Shown: positions 1-9,180, counted from the first letter of the stretch. The stretch is DNA of 33,946 nt from Lentisphaerota bacterium (GCA_015061725.1 SUVX01000041.1:1-33946), one strand, 5' to 3'. Numbers and translations: made by a program. The notes: generated by a model from the sequence alone, not told the origin.

Positions 1-55
1 TTAAATAAAGACAATACCCTATCGGTAATATCTACCCATATAGGGAACAGAGCCT
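1..55 (-). repeat. Repeat copy E, GGCTCTGTTC-type head, cut by the window edge
   Basis: Read on the minus strand from 55 to 1, this segment matches the head of copy D at 13613 onward. Both begin AGGCTCTGTTC, continue through CTATA and an imperfect inverted repeat (CCCTAT...ATAGGGTA), and then run toward the CTTTAC that starts the conserved box in D. By eye about four fifths of the bases match over about 50 bp with one single-base gap. The expected box and hairpin would lie to the left of base 1, outside the window. It begins 13 bp after the stop of the DUF4091 gene, like copies C and D, which also sit just 3' of genes. Confidence 0.65.
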
Positions 56-68
56 TCAGAAAAACTTA

Positions 69-1727
69 TCAATTTCCGTCTGCGTATTTTTTCAGCAGAT
101 TGTTGATTTTTTTACGCAGACCCAGAACTGCCTGTTCTCCGCGGGGATAGTTTGCCATATTCATTTTGCCGTCTGAAACACTTTTGTTCAACAGGGCAAG
201 AATCTTTTTGCGCGGCATGAACTTTTCAAGCAGCTGCAAAGCGCGCTGATCCTGAAGAGCCTCAAAAAACACTTCATGGCGCAAAGAATCCTCCGGCACG
301 CCGCCGGGACCGGGATAGACGACAAAGGGATCTCCCGCCGGAAATGCGCTGTCGGCATCGGTACATTTATAAGGATCAATGCTGCTGACGGAATACTGCG
401 AATAATAAAAATTAAATCCCCAATGCAAGAAGCCTTTGACATCAAAATAATACAGCAGCGTTCCCAGAATACGGTTGCGGGCAGAGGGCATGGCAATCAG
501 TCTGTTGGGGTAAATCTGCGCCGGTCCGCAGCAGTAATAGGTCCACAACTCCGGAACTTTTGCGGCAATAAACTCCTCCAGATGCGATTCAATGGGGACA
601 GGATACGCCACATAGCCCAGACGGTAAAAATCGACACTGCTCAACGCATCCATAATCCTGAAACCGCCGAGATATTTTTTCAGAAGTTCGGCCGCGTAAC
701 AATAATTCTTTTTGTGTCCGTCATGAGGTTCGTCGGAACAATGGAAGAAAACATGGTCCTGCAAATCCTTCTTTTTCAGATAACCGGTGAGTTCCGGCAG
801 GAATGCAGCCATAAAGCCGGCATATTCCGCAGAATCCGCCCGGACATCCCAGCCGAAGATACGTTTTTCAACGCCATCGGTTTCTGCGATGATTTTCGGG
901 GTGAATTCGGCTCCCCACTGGGTGAAAAGATGGGACATTTCAAATTGATGTATTCCGCACTTTTGAGCAAGAGAAATCCAACGGTCCAGACGGGAAAAGT
1001 CAAAGGAGTACTCTCCGTTTCTGCAAAAAACTTTCACCAGCTGACAGGTGGGACGCTCTCCCCCGACAGCAGTATCCAGAGGCAGAGTAAACAGCGGCGT
1101 CAAAAGAAGATTGACACCGTGGGATGCCGCACTTGAAAAAAACTTTTCAAGCGCGCTCCAATGTTCTTCGCTGAACACCTCAAAATTGTAGTAAGACGCG
1201 ATACAATCAGCATGAAACCAGTTGGTAAAGGTCAACTTCTGCTCCGGAAGAGTCAAAGGAATAACTTCCAGTTTAAAAACTTTTTTCACCCGGCACTTTT
1301 TGCCGTCCGCCGCAGACGAGAGGGTAATTGCAATATCAAAAATCCCCGCCGGACAATCCTCAGGAATCGCAATTTTAAACCAGAGTGAACGCCACTGCCC
1401 CTGAACGGAATAAAGCGGTTTGTCAGAGGGATTTTCAAGCCTGTCCGGATACATTCCCGCTGTTGTAAAAAGATAATCCTCATCAAACAGACACCCCGGA
1501 TAATTGACGGGAACCAGTTCTACTTTGCGCCATGAAATATATTTTTCAAGTTGGGACTCCAGCTCAACTTCAATTTTCACTCTCTGAAAATCCACCGGAC
1601 AATATGCCAGCTGGAATGAAAAAACTTCTCCGCGCAGCGCCTGTGCTTTTTTAAAAGCAGCCCCCTCCGGCACACGATCCGGAACGACCTTTAGAAGAGA
1701 ACTGCACAATTTTGTCTCAAGTTTCAT
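69..1727 (-). CDS. DUF4091 domain protein, glycoside-hydrolase-like
   Basis: The product has 552 residues. The C-terminal half has the look of DUF4091 proteins: a barrel-like stretch ending in LHWGFNFYY, then a DAxxAFPAGDPFVVYPGPGG segment and an SLRxE helix (about residues 430-500). An N-terminal beta-sandwich (about 1-160) precedes it. An acidic HCSDEPHD motif near residue 330 could hold catalytic carboxylates; that is inference. There is no signal peptide, so the protein is probably cytosolic. The ATG at 1727 has AGGAG six bases upstream. It is transcribed in the same direction as the GH163-like cluster but separated from it by 390 bp, so it may have its own promoter. DUF4091 proteins occur in polysaccharide loci of gut bacteria; the substrate here cannot be read from the sequence. 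Repeat copy E follows the stop. Confidence 0.8.
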   Translation of the reverse strand: MKLETKLCSSLLKVVPDRVPEGAAFKKAQALRGEVFSFQLAYCPVDFQRVKIEVELESQLEKYISWRKVELVPVNYPGCLFDEDYLFTTAGMYPDRLENPSDKPLYSVQGQWRSLWFKIAIPEDCPAGIFDIAITLSSAADGKKCRVKKVFKLEVIPLTLPEQKLTFTNWFHADCIASYYNFEVFSEEHWSALEKFFSSAASHGVNLLLTPLFTLPLDTAVGGERPTCQLVKVFCRNGEYSFDFSRLDRWISLAQKCGIHQFEMSHLFTQWGAEFTPKIIAETDGVEKRIFGWDVRADSAEYAGFMAAFLPELTGYLKKKDLQDHVFFHCSDEPHDGHKKNYCYAAELLKKYLGGFRIMDALSSVDFYRLGYVAYPVPIESHLEEFIAAKVPELWTYYCCGPAQIYPNRLIAMPSARNRILGTLLYYFDVKGFLHWGFNFYYSQYSVSSIDPYKCTDADSAFPAGDPFVVYPGPGGVPEDSLRHEVFFEALQDQRALQLLEKFMPRKKILALLNKSVSDGKMNMANYPRGEQAVLGLRKKINNLLKKYADGN

Positions 1728-2117
1728 CTGATACTCCTGTCTGATAACGGGATCGGCGATCCCGGTGATTTACTTTGGCTGCATAACATATTTTTCTGTA
1801 AATTCTCTGAGATCCCTGCCAATTTTTCTGATGCAACAACTGCTCTTGCCGGAACATATTTCATCCGATCCGATCAGAAAAGTCGTGGAAAGTCTGAGCA
1901 AAGATTTACTGTAAGAGAATAATTTAATACACCTTGTCCGTTTTTTCAACTCCCCATCTGGAAACTCTGCCATATTGGTTGTTCTCAACTTGCACCGGAC
2001 TCCGGTGAAATCGGGGAAAGAATACGATAAACCTGTCAGGCCCCCGTATTCAAACTGTTTTGCAAATTCAGAAACCTTACCGGGATACGCAATTTTACAG
2101 AAAATGTGTTACGCTGC
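1728..2117. other. 390-bp intergenic stretch without a convincing gene
   Basis: No convincing gene is visible. The only minus-strand open frame (1770-1988) needs a TTG start without a ribosome site and has no recognisable motif. Two perfect short palindromes are present: cgggat-N5-atcccg at 1748-1764, just upstream of the DUF4091 ribosome site, and caccgg-N3-ccggtg near 1994-2008. The first is well placed for an operator or a leader stem. No -35/-10 pair stands out. Confidence 0.4.
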
Positions 2118-2708
2118 CTATTTCGTGATCTTCTTCACTTCTTTGTGCGGCTTTTCAGATTTCAGTTTGCGGATCTGAACATCGCGGAAAAAGACCTCAC
2201 TGTTTTTCCCCGTCCACAACACGATCGCCACGCGATTGCAGGGCACAACGCCTTTGGAGGAACGGATACTTTGCGGAACAGTCAATACGGCACGCTGACG
2301 TACAAACTCCTTTTCTGAAAGTTTGATTGGTTTATAACTGGGAACATTCGTCCAGTCGATCGTGGCAAAAGCATAGATTCCCAGCATGGCGGCGCCTTTG
2401 CCTTTGACCAGTGCGGAAATTTCAAGTTTATCTCCCGGTGCGGGGCGATACTTTCTCAGTGTTGTGATGATATGAGCATTGTATTTTGAAGAAGCCAAAA
2501 CGCCGAGAGAATACTCCTTGTCATTGATTTTATTCAAAACAACAGTGCCGTTATCAGCTTTCGGACCGCCGAATTTATTATGCACCCAGGCGTAAGGCAA
2601 CCCATCCGCACCTCCGGGGAGAAACTTTCCGTTGATTTTGAACTCATCGGCAGAAATGCCCTGAAAAGTCAACACACTCAAGACTGCGATCAGCATAAAA
2701 TTTTTCAT
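2118..2708 (-). CDS. Small secreted protein, carbohydrate-binding-like beta-sandwich
   Basis: The product has 196 residues. Residues 1-20 (MKNFMLIAVLSVLTFQGISA, then DE) form a clear type I signal peptide, so the protein is exported. The rest is rich in beta-type segments and ends with a V/F-rich strand (SEVFFRDVQIRKL) as in CBM4/9- or CBM-like jelly rolls, followed by a basic tail. I do not recognise the exact family. It starts at an ATG with AGGAAGTG upstream and lies 22 bp after the GH163-like gene, so it is probably co-transcribed. A role in binding the same glycan is inferred from position and fold-like composition only. Confidence 0.7.
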   Translation of the reverse strand: MKNFMLIAVLSVLTFQGISADEFKINGKFLPGGADGLPYAWVHNKFGGPKADNGTVVLNKINDKEYSLGVLASSKYNAHIITTLRKYRPAPGDKLEISALVKGKGAAMLGIYAFATIDWTNVPSYKPIKLSEKEFVRQRAVLTVPQSIRSSKGVVPCNRVAIVLWTGKNSEVFFRDVQIRKLKSEKPHKEVKKITK

Positions 2709-2730
2709 TTTTCACTTCCTGTTTTATTGG

Positions 2731-5238
2731 TTATTTAAGAAATAATGTTCCATAGGATTCCGTTTCATTCAATGCAGAAAGACCGGGGACCCATGAGTAA
2801 ATTTTTGTTTTGTTTTTCTTAGGATCCTTAAAGAGGCGCACCCGCGCAAAGTTGACGGCAAAAGAATTGCGTTCTCCGCCACTCATTGAGATCCGGCGGA
2901 TGCGGATTTCAGCCGTCCACCCGCGGGGAGTGATTTTTGTTCTGACTGCAAGTCCGTTGTTCCAGGGGGTAACGGCAATTTTACCGAAAACTCTGAAGTC
3001 CGCAGAAGTTCCGGCAGGATTGATGACAAATTGATAGTGATCCTTTCTTTCCATATCCGGATTCAAAAAGATCTCAAAGGTACTTGCACTGCAGACGGAA
3101 TCAGGATCATCCTGTTTTTGCGGTCCATTCTGCATTGCAGATATATCCGGCTCACTGCATTCAACGCCGATATAAAGATAACGGCTGTCATGGCGCAGAC
3201 AGACAACCGTGGAAACATCTGCTTTTCCGCCTTTCTTAAACGGCATAAGAGAAATTGCCGGACTGTTCTGCCAGGCTTTTTCATTGACGATACCATCAAT
3301 TTTTATCTCTTCACCGTTCTTTAATGCCGCACTGCGGCAATTATGTTTATTGCGCTCTTCAATGATTTTGAAGTGTTGTGCAACGCTTTGGCAAAGAGGT
3401 CCCCACATGTTTTTGCGGAAAAATTCTATCCGGTCGTGATATGTTTTATTGCCGCGGGTAAGATCCAATGCCCTGTCGAATAATATGTCGATCTCTTTGC
3501 GTACTGCGGGAGAATAGAACTTTTCCCACAACTCCTGATTCGGCGGAACGGAAACTTGCGGTCCAAGCGGTGTATTGACGATGTTGCCGTTGACGGAAAG
3601 AAAAATATTTTCCCATTTGCGGTAAATGGAGTCCATTTCTTTTGCTGCCGGTCCGAAAAGCAAATCAAAATGTTCTTTGAGCAGAGCCTCTGTATCGCAT
3701 TTATTGTTCCAGGCAAATTTACTGAAAATATACCAGTTGAGATATTGAAAGACAAAACGATCGGTCTGCGTTTCAACAAAACATCCACTGCGGAGAAGCG
3801 GAGCGATCTCCTTATAATAAGCCGCAATCGCCCGGTGAGTCGTACAGGGCAGATCCAACAGGATACCGCCGGGAAATTTCAACCAGTGATTGTAAACACC
3901 TGCGATCCTGCCGCCGCACTTTTCCGCCCATGCCCGGATATGGGCAAGCTGTTTTTTCATCAATTCCGGATTGCCTGCATTCCAGGGACCCCGGTCAAAA
4001 ACCCAGACAAGGACGTTATCGGGGATCTGCCGTTTGGGAATGCGGTCATACGGTGCATAAGCAAGAATGGAAAGATAACCCGGAATTTTTTCGCGCTTCA
4101 ACCGCTCTGCACAGTCGATGATGAAGTTCCAGACCTGTTCGCTTGTTTTTTCAGCACTCATGGTAATCGGACGGCATTTGTCACAACAGCATGGTATCAT
4201 ACCGTCATCAGGCATGATATCAAAAATGGGCAATCCCGGAATGAAATTTTCAGTATCCCATTCGACCTTGTTGCGGGAACTGATGACCCCGCGTTTGGAA
4301 GCGGGTTCCGCTTTCAGAAAACTCACAGCATCCTGATAGATCTCCTCCCGGATATTGCTCGAAAAGCACAGATGCCGGAAATCAGCGACCCGCTTTCCCG
4401 CAGGATCCACGGCGAAATACTCCGGATGACTTTTGCCGAAACGCTGTTTGTAACCCAGCTTTGACAAACCGTGGGTCGGACGCAGACGGATACTCTGCCA
4501 CCTGTTCCACAAACGGACATCCGCTTCTGCATTAAACAGATTCAAATGCAGTTCTTTATATTCCCGGGGATAATACAACGGACGTTTGCTCCAGGGATAA
4601 GCAAACAGCCAGCAGAAACGCTGATTCCAGTCAGGACGGTCATAGATATCCATTTCCGGCAAATCCCAGTTTTTTATTTCAGGCAGAAAAACCCCTTCTT
4701 TTACCGGGAAATAAAAGCGCATTCCGGTAAAACGCTCCAGAAAATCATAAACTCCGAACAATGTCGCGCGTTCAACATTGAACATACCGCGCCGGACATC
4801 ATATCCTCCGGTACTTTTGCGCGGGTTATAACGGTCTGAATCCCTGCCCGCGATCAGAACAGTTTTCCCAAAAGAACGTATCACAAAACCATCACGGTCA
4901 AAACTGCCGGTATCTATGCCGTTTTTGCGGGCAAGGGTCTGATCCCCGACGGCAATGACGATATCTTTACCGGATACAGCAACAGGTTTGATCTCCTGTC
5001 CGAAAATTTTTCCCAGCCAGTAACAAAGTTCAGCCGCGGCCTGTTTGACCGCCGGAGCAGCTTTTTCGGGAACGGTCACATCAAAATTGACCTTACCGTT
5101 GACGACCGCGTTCATAATTGTTTTTTTCCCGATCACGATTTTGCGCGGTATTGATGGGGAAAAGGAAAACACCTCCTCTCCGTCAAGCGGCAGCAGAAAA
5201 ATTACCGTACTCAGAAGAAAAAAGAGTTTGCTCTTCAT
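2731..5238 (-). CDS. Secreted GH163/DUF4838-like glycoside hydrolase with C-terminal CBM9-like domain
   Basis: The product has 835 residues with a signal peptide ([20 protein letters not shown]). Residues about 45-185 resemble the alpha-glucuronidase-type N-terminal domain that precedes many glycosidase barrels ([17 protein letters not shown] ... [17 protein letters not shown]). The middle carries DUF4838 hallmarks, notably [15 protein letters not shown] near residue 340. About residues 645-835 form a CBM9-like domain ([10 protein letters not shown] ... [11 protein letters not shown] ... FEIFLNPD ... WTAEIRI). DUF4838 defines CAZy family GH163, whose characterised members are endo-beta-N-acetylglucosaminidases acting on complex N-glycans. 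Host-glycan degradation outside the cytoplasm is therefore a reasonable inference, but the exact linkage is not shown. Its ATG overlaps the pseudopilin stop (ATGA), so translation is probably coupled; a GGAGAAG ribosome site lies inside the upstream gene. Confidence 0.85.
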   Translation of the reverse strand: MKSKLFFLLSTVIFLLPLDGEEVFSFSPSIPRKIVIGKKTIMNAVVNGKVNFDVTVPEKAAPAVKQAAAELCYWLGKIFGQEIKPVAVSGKDIVIAVGDQTLARKNGIDTGSFDRDGFVIRSFGKTVLIAGRDSDRYNPRKSTGGYDVRRGMFNVERATLFGVYDFLERFTGMRFYFPVKEGVFLPEIKNWDLPEMDIYDRPDWNQRFCWLFAYPWSKRPLYYPREYKELHLNLFNAEADVRLWNRWQSIRLRPTHGLSKLGYKQRFGKSHPEYFAVDPAGKRVADFRHLCFSSNIREEIYQDAVSFLKAEPASKRGVISSRNKVEWDTENFIPGLPIFDIMPDDGMIPCCCDKCRPITMSAEKTSEQVWNFIIDCAERLKREKIPGYLSILAYAPYDRIPKRQIPDNVLVWVFDRGPWNAGNPELMKKQLAHIRAWAEKCGGRIAGVYNHWLKFPGGILLDLPCTTHRAIAAYYKEIAPLLRSGCFVETQTDRFVFQYLNWYIFSKFAWNNKCDTEALLKEHFDLLFGPAAKEMDSIYRKWENIFLSVNGNIVNTPLGPQVSVPPNQELWEKFYSPAVRKEIDILFDRALDLTRGNKTYHDRIEFFRKNMWGPLCQSVAQHFKIIEERNKHNCRSAALKNGEEIKIDGIVNEKAWQNSPAISLMPFKKGGKADVSTVVCLRHDSRYLYIGVECSEPDISAMQNGPQKQDDPDSVCSASTFEIFLNPDMERKDHYQFVINPAGTSADFRVFGKIAVTPWNNGLAVRTKITPRGWTAEIRIRRISMSGGERNSFAVNFARVRLFKDPKKNKTKIYSWVPGLSALNETESYGTLFLK

Positions 5239-6227
5239 TTATCTTCTCCCAACCAGAAAATTTCAGTATCTGAATCTGTGTCGATAACTCCGCTTAAATA
5301 CTTTGCTTCTGTTGCCATCGTAATTCCGTGTCCGTCAACAAACATCACATTCGCTTTGCCGTTGTGATTTGCAAAGCCGAGAGGATAATTCGTCGCATCT
5401 TCTCCGTTGATATAATAAGCCGCCGCATTGGCATCGGCACAATTCAGCATACGCGAAGTCTGACGGATACGGGTGATTTTGATTCCATCTGTAATCGTTT
5501 TATTGAACGCATAAGAATAGTTGTAGGCGATTGGTTTCGCAGACGTGCAGCTGAATTTTGTCTGGGTAAGATTGCTGTAAAAATAGGCAAGATTATTGCC
5601 GCTGTGTCCAAGATATTTGCCGAGCAGAGTTCCTGTTCCCAAACTGCCGTTGGCAAAGATCCCCTGCGTGGATCTGCCCCAGCTGCCGCCATTCCAGTAA
5701 TACGGCAGAAAATCAGCATTGTCATCGGCATAATATCCGGCAGATTTCCCGATCTGATTGAGCGTATTGCTGCAGTTTGTTACCTTTGCCCGTTCACGCG
5801 CCTGCTGCAGTGCGGGCATAAGCATTGCCGCTAAAATTGCAATAATGGCAATCACGACCAGCAGTTCTATGAGAGTAAATGGGGAGAGATTGGGGGACAG
5901 CGAAAACTTTCTTTTCACGAGAAAAGAAGGTTTTCGCTTTCCCCCAAACCCCCTTTCACTTTCAAAGAAAAGCGGGGTATTTTGTTGTTGGGCGAAACCA
6001 GCCGTATTCTGCGGCGCACCGATATCCGTTTTTGTCCGTTTTTGTCCGTTTTTGTCCGTTTTTAACGCGCCGCCCTTTGATAACAGCATGCCGCAGCGGT
6101 TATACAAAACACCTGTTTTACAAGCAGCACTCACCAGCAATTCTATCAAAGTGAAACGGGCGTGTTCAGAGAACAGGGACAACACTTTAACACGGGAACA
6201 ACAAAAAACGGAAACACTCTTTTTCAT
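5235..6227 (-). CDS. Pseudopilin (H-X9-DG type) with a repeat inserted in its leader
   Basis: The product has 330 residues. It carries two FTLIELLV motifs. The first is at residues 25-32 and is followed by unrelated residues 33-116 encoded by repeat copy A. The second is at 117-124 and continues into the normal hydrophobic helix ([20 protein letters not shown]). The mature part has the usual QQARERAKV helix, a [12 protein letters not shown] segment and the motif [12 protein letters not shown] (H-X9-DG) near residue 300, typical of Planctomycetota/Lentisphaerota pseudopilins. Prepilin peptidase should act before the second copy, because only that one is followed by a membrane helix. That leaves a 116-residue leader, far longer than usual. 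The ATG has AGGAGG six bases upstream. The gene lies 48 bp after the GntR regulator and overlaps the GH163-like gene by four bases. Whether the long leader is tolerated is unknown. Confidence 0.85.
   Translation of the reverse strand: MKKSVSVFCCSRVKVLSLFSEHARFTLIELLVSAACKTGVLYNRCGMLLSKGGALKTDKNGQKRTKTDIGAPQNTAGFAQQQNTPLFFESERGFGGKRKPSFLVKRKFSLSPNLSPFTLIELLVVIAIIAILAAMLMPALQQARERAKVTNCSNTLNQIGKSAGYYADDNADFLPYYWNGGSWGRSTQGIFANGSLGTGTLLGKYLGHSGNNLAYFYSNLTQTKFSCTSAKPIAYNYSYAFNKTITDGIKITRIRQTSRMLNCADANAAAYYINGEDATNYPLGFANHNGKANVMFVDGHGITMATEAKYLSGVIDTDSDTEIFWLGEDK
5880..6155 (-). repeat. Repeat copy A, inserted in frame in a pseudopilin gene
   Basis: Read on the minus strand, the segment from the first FTLIELLV codons (6155) to just before the second (5879) is 276 bp, exactly 92 codons, with no stop. 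Its parts in order: a start shared with copy B (codons for [13 protein letters not shown]); arm GCGGCGC at 6067-6073; four 10-bp iterons at 6024-6063 (AAAAACGGAC three times, then AAAAACGGAT); the matching arm at 6011-6017; the conserved box at 5965-5985; and a hairpin at 5890-5947 with 27-bp arms (two mismatches) around a 4-nt loop (ACGA on the plus strand). There is no transposase gene, so any mobility would depend on functions elsewhere. Confidence 0.85.
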
Positions 6228-6275
6228 ACGGATCCTCCTGTTGATTGGATTGAAAAAATGCTGATAAAAAATGTT

Positions 6276-7289
6276 TTAAAAATTTTCTGTCAACTGACAC
6301 TTTATGTGGAAATGGGCTTGCTCAAGCGGCTGCTTATTCATCAACCGGTACAAATTTTCACCGAAAATAATTCCTGCCTGTTCCATCTGCATATCCATTG
6401 AGATTCCGGTAAATCCCGGTTCAAAAACTGTTCCGAAAGAAGGCATGACGCATAAAATATCCGGATTATTCTGTTTCAGTTTTCCGTAAAGTTCCTCCAG
6501 AAACATGACAAAAACAACCGTATCGAATCCGGCACCGCTGTCCGTTGTATTTTCAAGCGTATAATTGATAAGTTCCTGATTGGTGGAAACTTTGAATTCC
6601 GCCCGTTCAAAGTGATGCTGATATTTATCAAAAGCCGTCTGAACGCCGGGGATCCAGTGATTATTGAGACGGCACAAGACCAGCACACGGCGGCGCTCAA
6701 GTTCAAGCAACCGTTGAAAAACCTGCGAAAAATCTTTTTCAACATCAAAAGAACAGGAAATATCTCCACCGGGAAATGACGAACCGAATACACCGAGAGG
6801 AATATTCCGTCCGGCACAGACTCCGGCAATCTCTTCAACGATTTGTGCGGGAGGATCAACCAGAAGTCCGGCATCGCAGTTGCCATAAGTCATCTCATGG
6901 GCAAAGTCCCCCGCACTGCTCTGCCGGAATTCAGCGACTCCCAGCTGGACATGCTGACGGGTAAGTGTATTGAGAGAATGATACCTCAACTGCAGGGTAT
7001 AGTGATCCACATAAAGATTCATGCCGTTGCCGAACATATAATTGACGATATGGTGTTCTCCGGCACTGTCAAGTTGAAGCGTACGGTAACCGCCCCCCTT
7101 CAATGGAACAATAACACCCTGAACAATCAAATCACGAACAGCCCGCAGAACTGTCGGATGTGTGCAGCCGTACTCTTTTGCCAATGTCCGCAGCGGCGGA
7201 AGTGTCTTCGGACGCCCCTGATCACTTAACGCAAAATTGTAAAGTTTGATCTTGATCCCCGAATATTCATTGCTGTTTTTACTGCCCAT
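6276..7289 (-). CDS. GntR-type transcriptional regulator with LacI-like sensor domain
   Basis: The product has 337 residues. Residues about 10-75 form a GntR winged helix (LPPLRTLAKEYGCTHPTVLRAVRDLIVQGVI, then KGGGY for the wing). The remainder resembles the periplasmic-binding-protein fold of LacI-type sensors (GNCDAGLLVDPP, DTVVFVMF, GFTGISMDMQMEQAGIIFGENLYRLM). Such hybrids usually sense a sugar and repress a catabolic operon. It is the first gene before the pseudopilin and the GH163-like gene and probably controls them. Its ATG at 7289 has AGGGG a few bases upstream. Its own promoter at 7331-7359 is followed at once by direct repeats that could be its binding sites. The effector is unknown. 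Confidence 0.85.
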   Translation of the reverse strand: MGSKNSNEYSGIKIKLYNFALSDQGRPKTLPPLRTLAKEYGCTHPTVLRAVRDLIVQGVIVPLKGGGYRTLQLDSAGEHHIVNYMFGNGMNLYVDHYTLQLRYHSLNTLTRQHVQLGVAEFRQSSAGDFAHEMTYGNCDAGLLVDPPAQIVEEIAGVCAGRNIPLGVFGSSFPGGDISCSFDVEKDFSQVFQRLLELERRRVLVLCRLNNHWIPGVQTAFDKYQHHFERAEFKVSTNQELINYTLENTTDSGAGFDTVVFVMFLEELYGKLKQNNPDILCVMPSFGTVFEPGFTGISMDMQMEQAGIIFGENLYRLMNKQPLEQAHFHIKCQLTENF

Positions 7290-7300
7290 AAGCCCCTTTT

Positions 7301-7327
7301 TACCTTTGCTTTACCAAATGCTTTACC
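7301..7327 (-). promoter_or_regulatory. Direct-repeat operator candidate for the GntR-type regulator
   Basis: On the minus strand GGTAAAGCA occurs twice (7319-7327 and 7307-7315, 12 bp apart), followed 11 bp on by a partial GGTAAA. The repeats lie between the -10 box and the start codon, where a bound repressor would block transcription. Autoregulation is inferred. Confidence 0.5.
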
Positions 7328-7330
7328 ATT

Positions 7331-7359
7331 AATTTAACACAAAAAGTTTTGTTTGTCAA
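7331..7359 (-). promoter_or_regulatory. Sigma-70-type promoter of the GntR gene
   Basis: On the minus strand TTGACA (7354-7359) is separated by 17 bp from TAAATT (7331-7336). The start codon is about 35 bp after the predicted start site. This promoter could drive the whole GntR, pseudopilin, GH163-like cluster. Confidence 0.65.
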
Positions 7360-7386
7360 GAGAAAAGAAAAATTTTTCAGGGGATT

Positions 7387-9180
7387 TTATTCCGCAGTTC
7401 CCGGGGATTTTACGGAATGGGAATTCCGCCACAAAATCCACGGGATCAAAAGGAACATGCCAACGGCAGAAACATAAACCGGCGCATAAAAGAAAAGAGC
7501 CGACAGAAAAACAAATGCCGCTTCAAAATAAAGTTTTCTGCGGATAAATCTCCAGACAATACCCAAAAGCAGAAGAGGAACCAGCACTCCGGCAAGCCGC
7601 AGAAGGATTCCCTGCCCCAGCATGAAAGGCAATCCGCGCCAATACGCCTGAACGGGAACGGTCAAAGTAAGCATCAAAAACAATGCTGAGAAAACAGAAA
7701 GCAAATCTTTACGGGAAAGCGTTTTCCACATATCCGATGCGGCAACAGCCATCAGCAGACCGGCAAAGGCAGGAAAGACAAAACGTCTCGCATCACAGAA
7801 TGTGTGACTGTATCCGCAGAAAAATAAAACAACCGGCACACTCAGCAGAACAAGTACCGTCTGCTTGAAACGGTCACGCATCATCCACAATGCCGCTGTT
7901 CCCAATGCAAAAAACGGCAGATTCACTTTGAAAAGATAATTCAGATTCCGCCACTGAGAAAAAGTATGCCAGGTAAAGCCTGCAACCGGACGGTCAAGTG
8001 CCGCATTCTGCGTGTAATGCAGAATGTATCCGAAAGTAAGCGGCGAACCGAATTGAATGGTATTACAGACAAGCTGTATCCCGAACACAGCAAGAAACGC
8101 ACCCACGCTGCTCAACGCCGCCGCACAAAGCTGCCGGCAGTTAAATTTGCTCCACAGCACATACGCAAAAAGCGGCGCAAGCAGAATATAATTGATCCTG
8201 ACCAGACAGGCAAAGCCGTACAATGCACCGAACAAAGCCGCATAACGATATTTTGACGGCATAACAAGAACAAGATAAAGACACGCCATAACCAGAAATA
8301 ATCCCGGTATGTCGCTCATGGCGTTGAAACCTGAATTGATACAAAATGAATAATAAAAGTGTCCGTTAAATCGGCTGAACCACTGCGGATAATGAAAAAA
8401 CTGCTGAAAGTTCAGAGTATTCCAATCTTCAAGGTGCAGGGAAACAAAGGGATAAATGCTCCACACCAGCATTGCAGCACATGCCGTTTTTGCGGAAACG
8501 TTGAATTTCCGCAGAATAAGAAAGCCCAACGCAAGAACTCCCGGTGCAAGAACAAGCGCAGAAAAATAATTGAAATGAGGCACAATGTCATAAAACTCTT
8601 TTGCTCCCGTAAGCAGAATAAACGGCAGATAAAAGAATCCCGTTCCGACAGTAAAGGACCACGGTCCCTGCCAGGAATTGCTGAGCATATCCGACATGGT
8701 TTTGAAATATCCCGGCTCATCGGCGGCAACAGGAACCAGATTTTCGCACAGTCCTGCCGTCAGCAAAACCAGCAGACAGCGGAGACACACAGGCAACAGA
8801 CAGAGTATCCGGTCTGACATACCTTTGCATATTCCCCGGCAAAGCAGAACAACTCCGGCACAACTGAAAAAAATTATTCCCAATAGATTCAACAGGGGAA
8901 AATGGCGGATTAATTTAACACGTCCTGCATCAACTTCAAAATCAGGACTGTAATAACCTGTTAATTTATCCGCAATACGCGCTTCTGAATAATCCCGAAA
9001 GTGTACAAGATTATTATATTGTGTTCCTTTACGCACACTTTTACCGGTAAATGAAACAACAGAAGCCGGAGCAACAAGATACTTTGCCCCCTGTTCCGGC
9101 TTTTCAAAAAGGACGATTCTTTTGCCTTCAAGCGGCAAAAAAAGAAAGAGAAAAAGTATCAGAAAACAACACTTTTTCAT
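7387..9180 (-). CDS. Multipass membrane glycosyltransferase-like protein (GT-C, GT39-like)
   Basis: The product has 597 residues from the ATG at 9180. I chose this over the upstream TTG at 9195 because GAGGG lies eight bases before the ATG and a signal-like helix (KKCCFLILFLFLFLPLEG) follows at once. A soluble segment of about 80 residues comes next, then about a dozen hydrophobic helices. The motif AADEPGYF in the first extracytoplasmic loop fits the acidic DE pair of GT-C enzymes that use lipid-linked sugars (dolichyl/polyprenyl-phosphate mannosyltransferase type). Donor and acceptor are unknown. It follows hpt closely, and TTG-frame overlap with the hpt stop is possible, so it is probably co-transcribed with gltA and hpt although no functional link is evident. 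Confidence 0.7.
   Translation of the reverse strand: MKKCCFLILFLFLFLPLEGKRIVLFEKPEQGAKYLVAPASVVSFTGKSVRKGTQYNNLVHFRDYSEARIADKLTGYYSPDFEVDAGRVKLIRHFPLLNLLGIIFFSCAGVVLLCRGICKGMSDRILCLLPVCLRCLLVLLTAGLCENLVPVAADEPGYFKTMSDMLSNSWQGPWSFTVGTGFFYLPFILLTGAKEFYDIVPHFNYFSALVLAPGVLALGFLILRKFNVSAKTACAAMLVWSIYPFVSLHLEDWNTLNFQQFFHYPQWFSRFNGHFYYSFCINSGFNAMSDIPGLFLVMACLYLVLVMPSKYRYAALFGALYGFACLVRINYILLAPLFAYVLWSKFNCRQLCAAALSSVGAFLAVFGIQLVCNTIQFGSPLTFGYILHYTQNAALDRPVAGFTWHTFSQWRNLNYLFKVNLPFFALGTAALWMMRDRFKQTVLVLLSVPVVLFFCGYSHTFCDARRFVFPAFAGLLMAVAASDMWKTLSRKDLLSVFSALFLMLTLTVPVQAYWRGLPFMLGQGILLRLAGVLVPLLLLGIVWRFIRRKLYFEAAFVFLSALFFYAPVYVSAVGMFLLIPWILWRNSHSVKSPGTAE

Noticed and set aside
276..1136. Plus-strand frame of 286 codons
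   Set aside because: Antisense to the DUF4091 gene, no motif and no ribosome site.
1770..1988. Minus-strand frame of 72 codons in the 390-bp gap
   Set aside because: TTG start, no ribosome site and no recognisable motif.
6024..6063. Iteron arrays as CRISPR
   Set aside because: Units are 10 bp without spacers and no cas gene is present.
5880..6155. Classical insertion sequence
   Set aside because: There is no transposase frame in any copy, and the flanking motif copies are too diverged for a recent target duplication.
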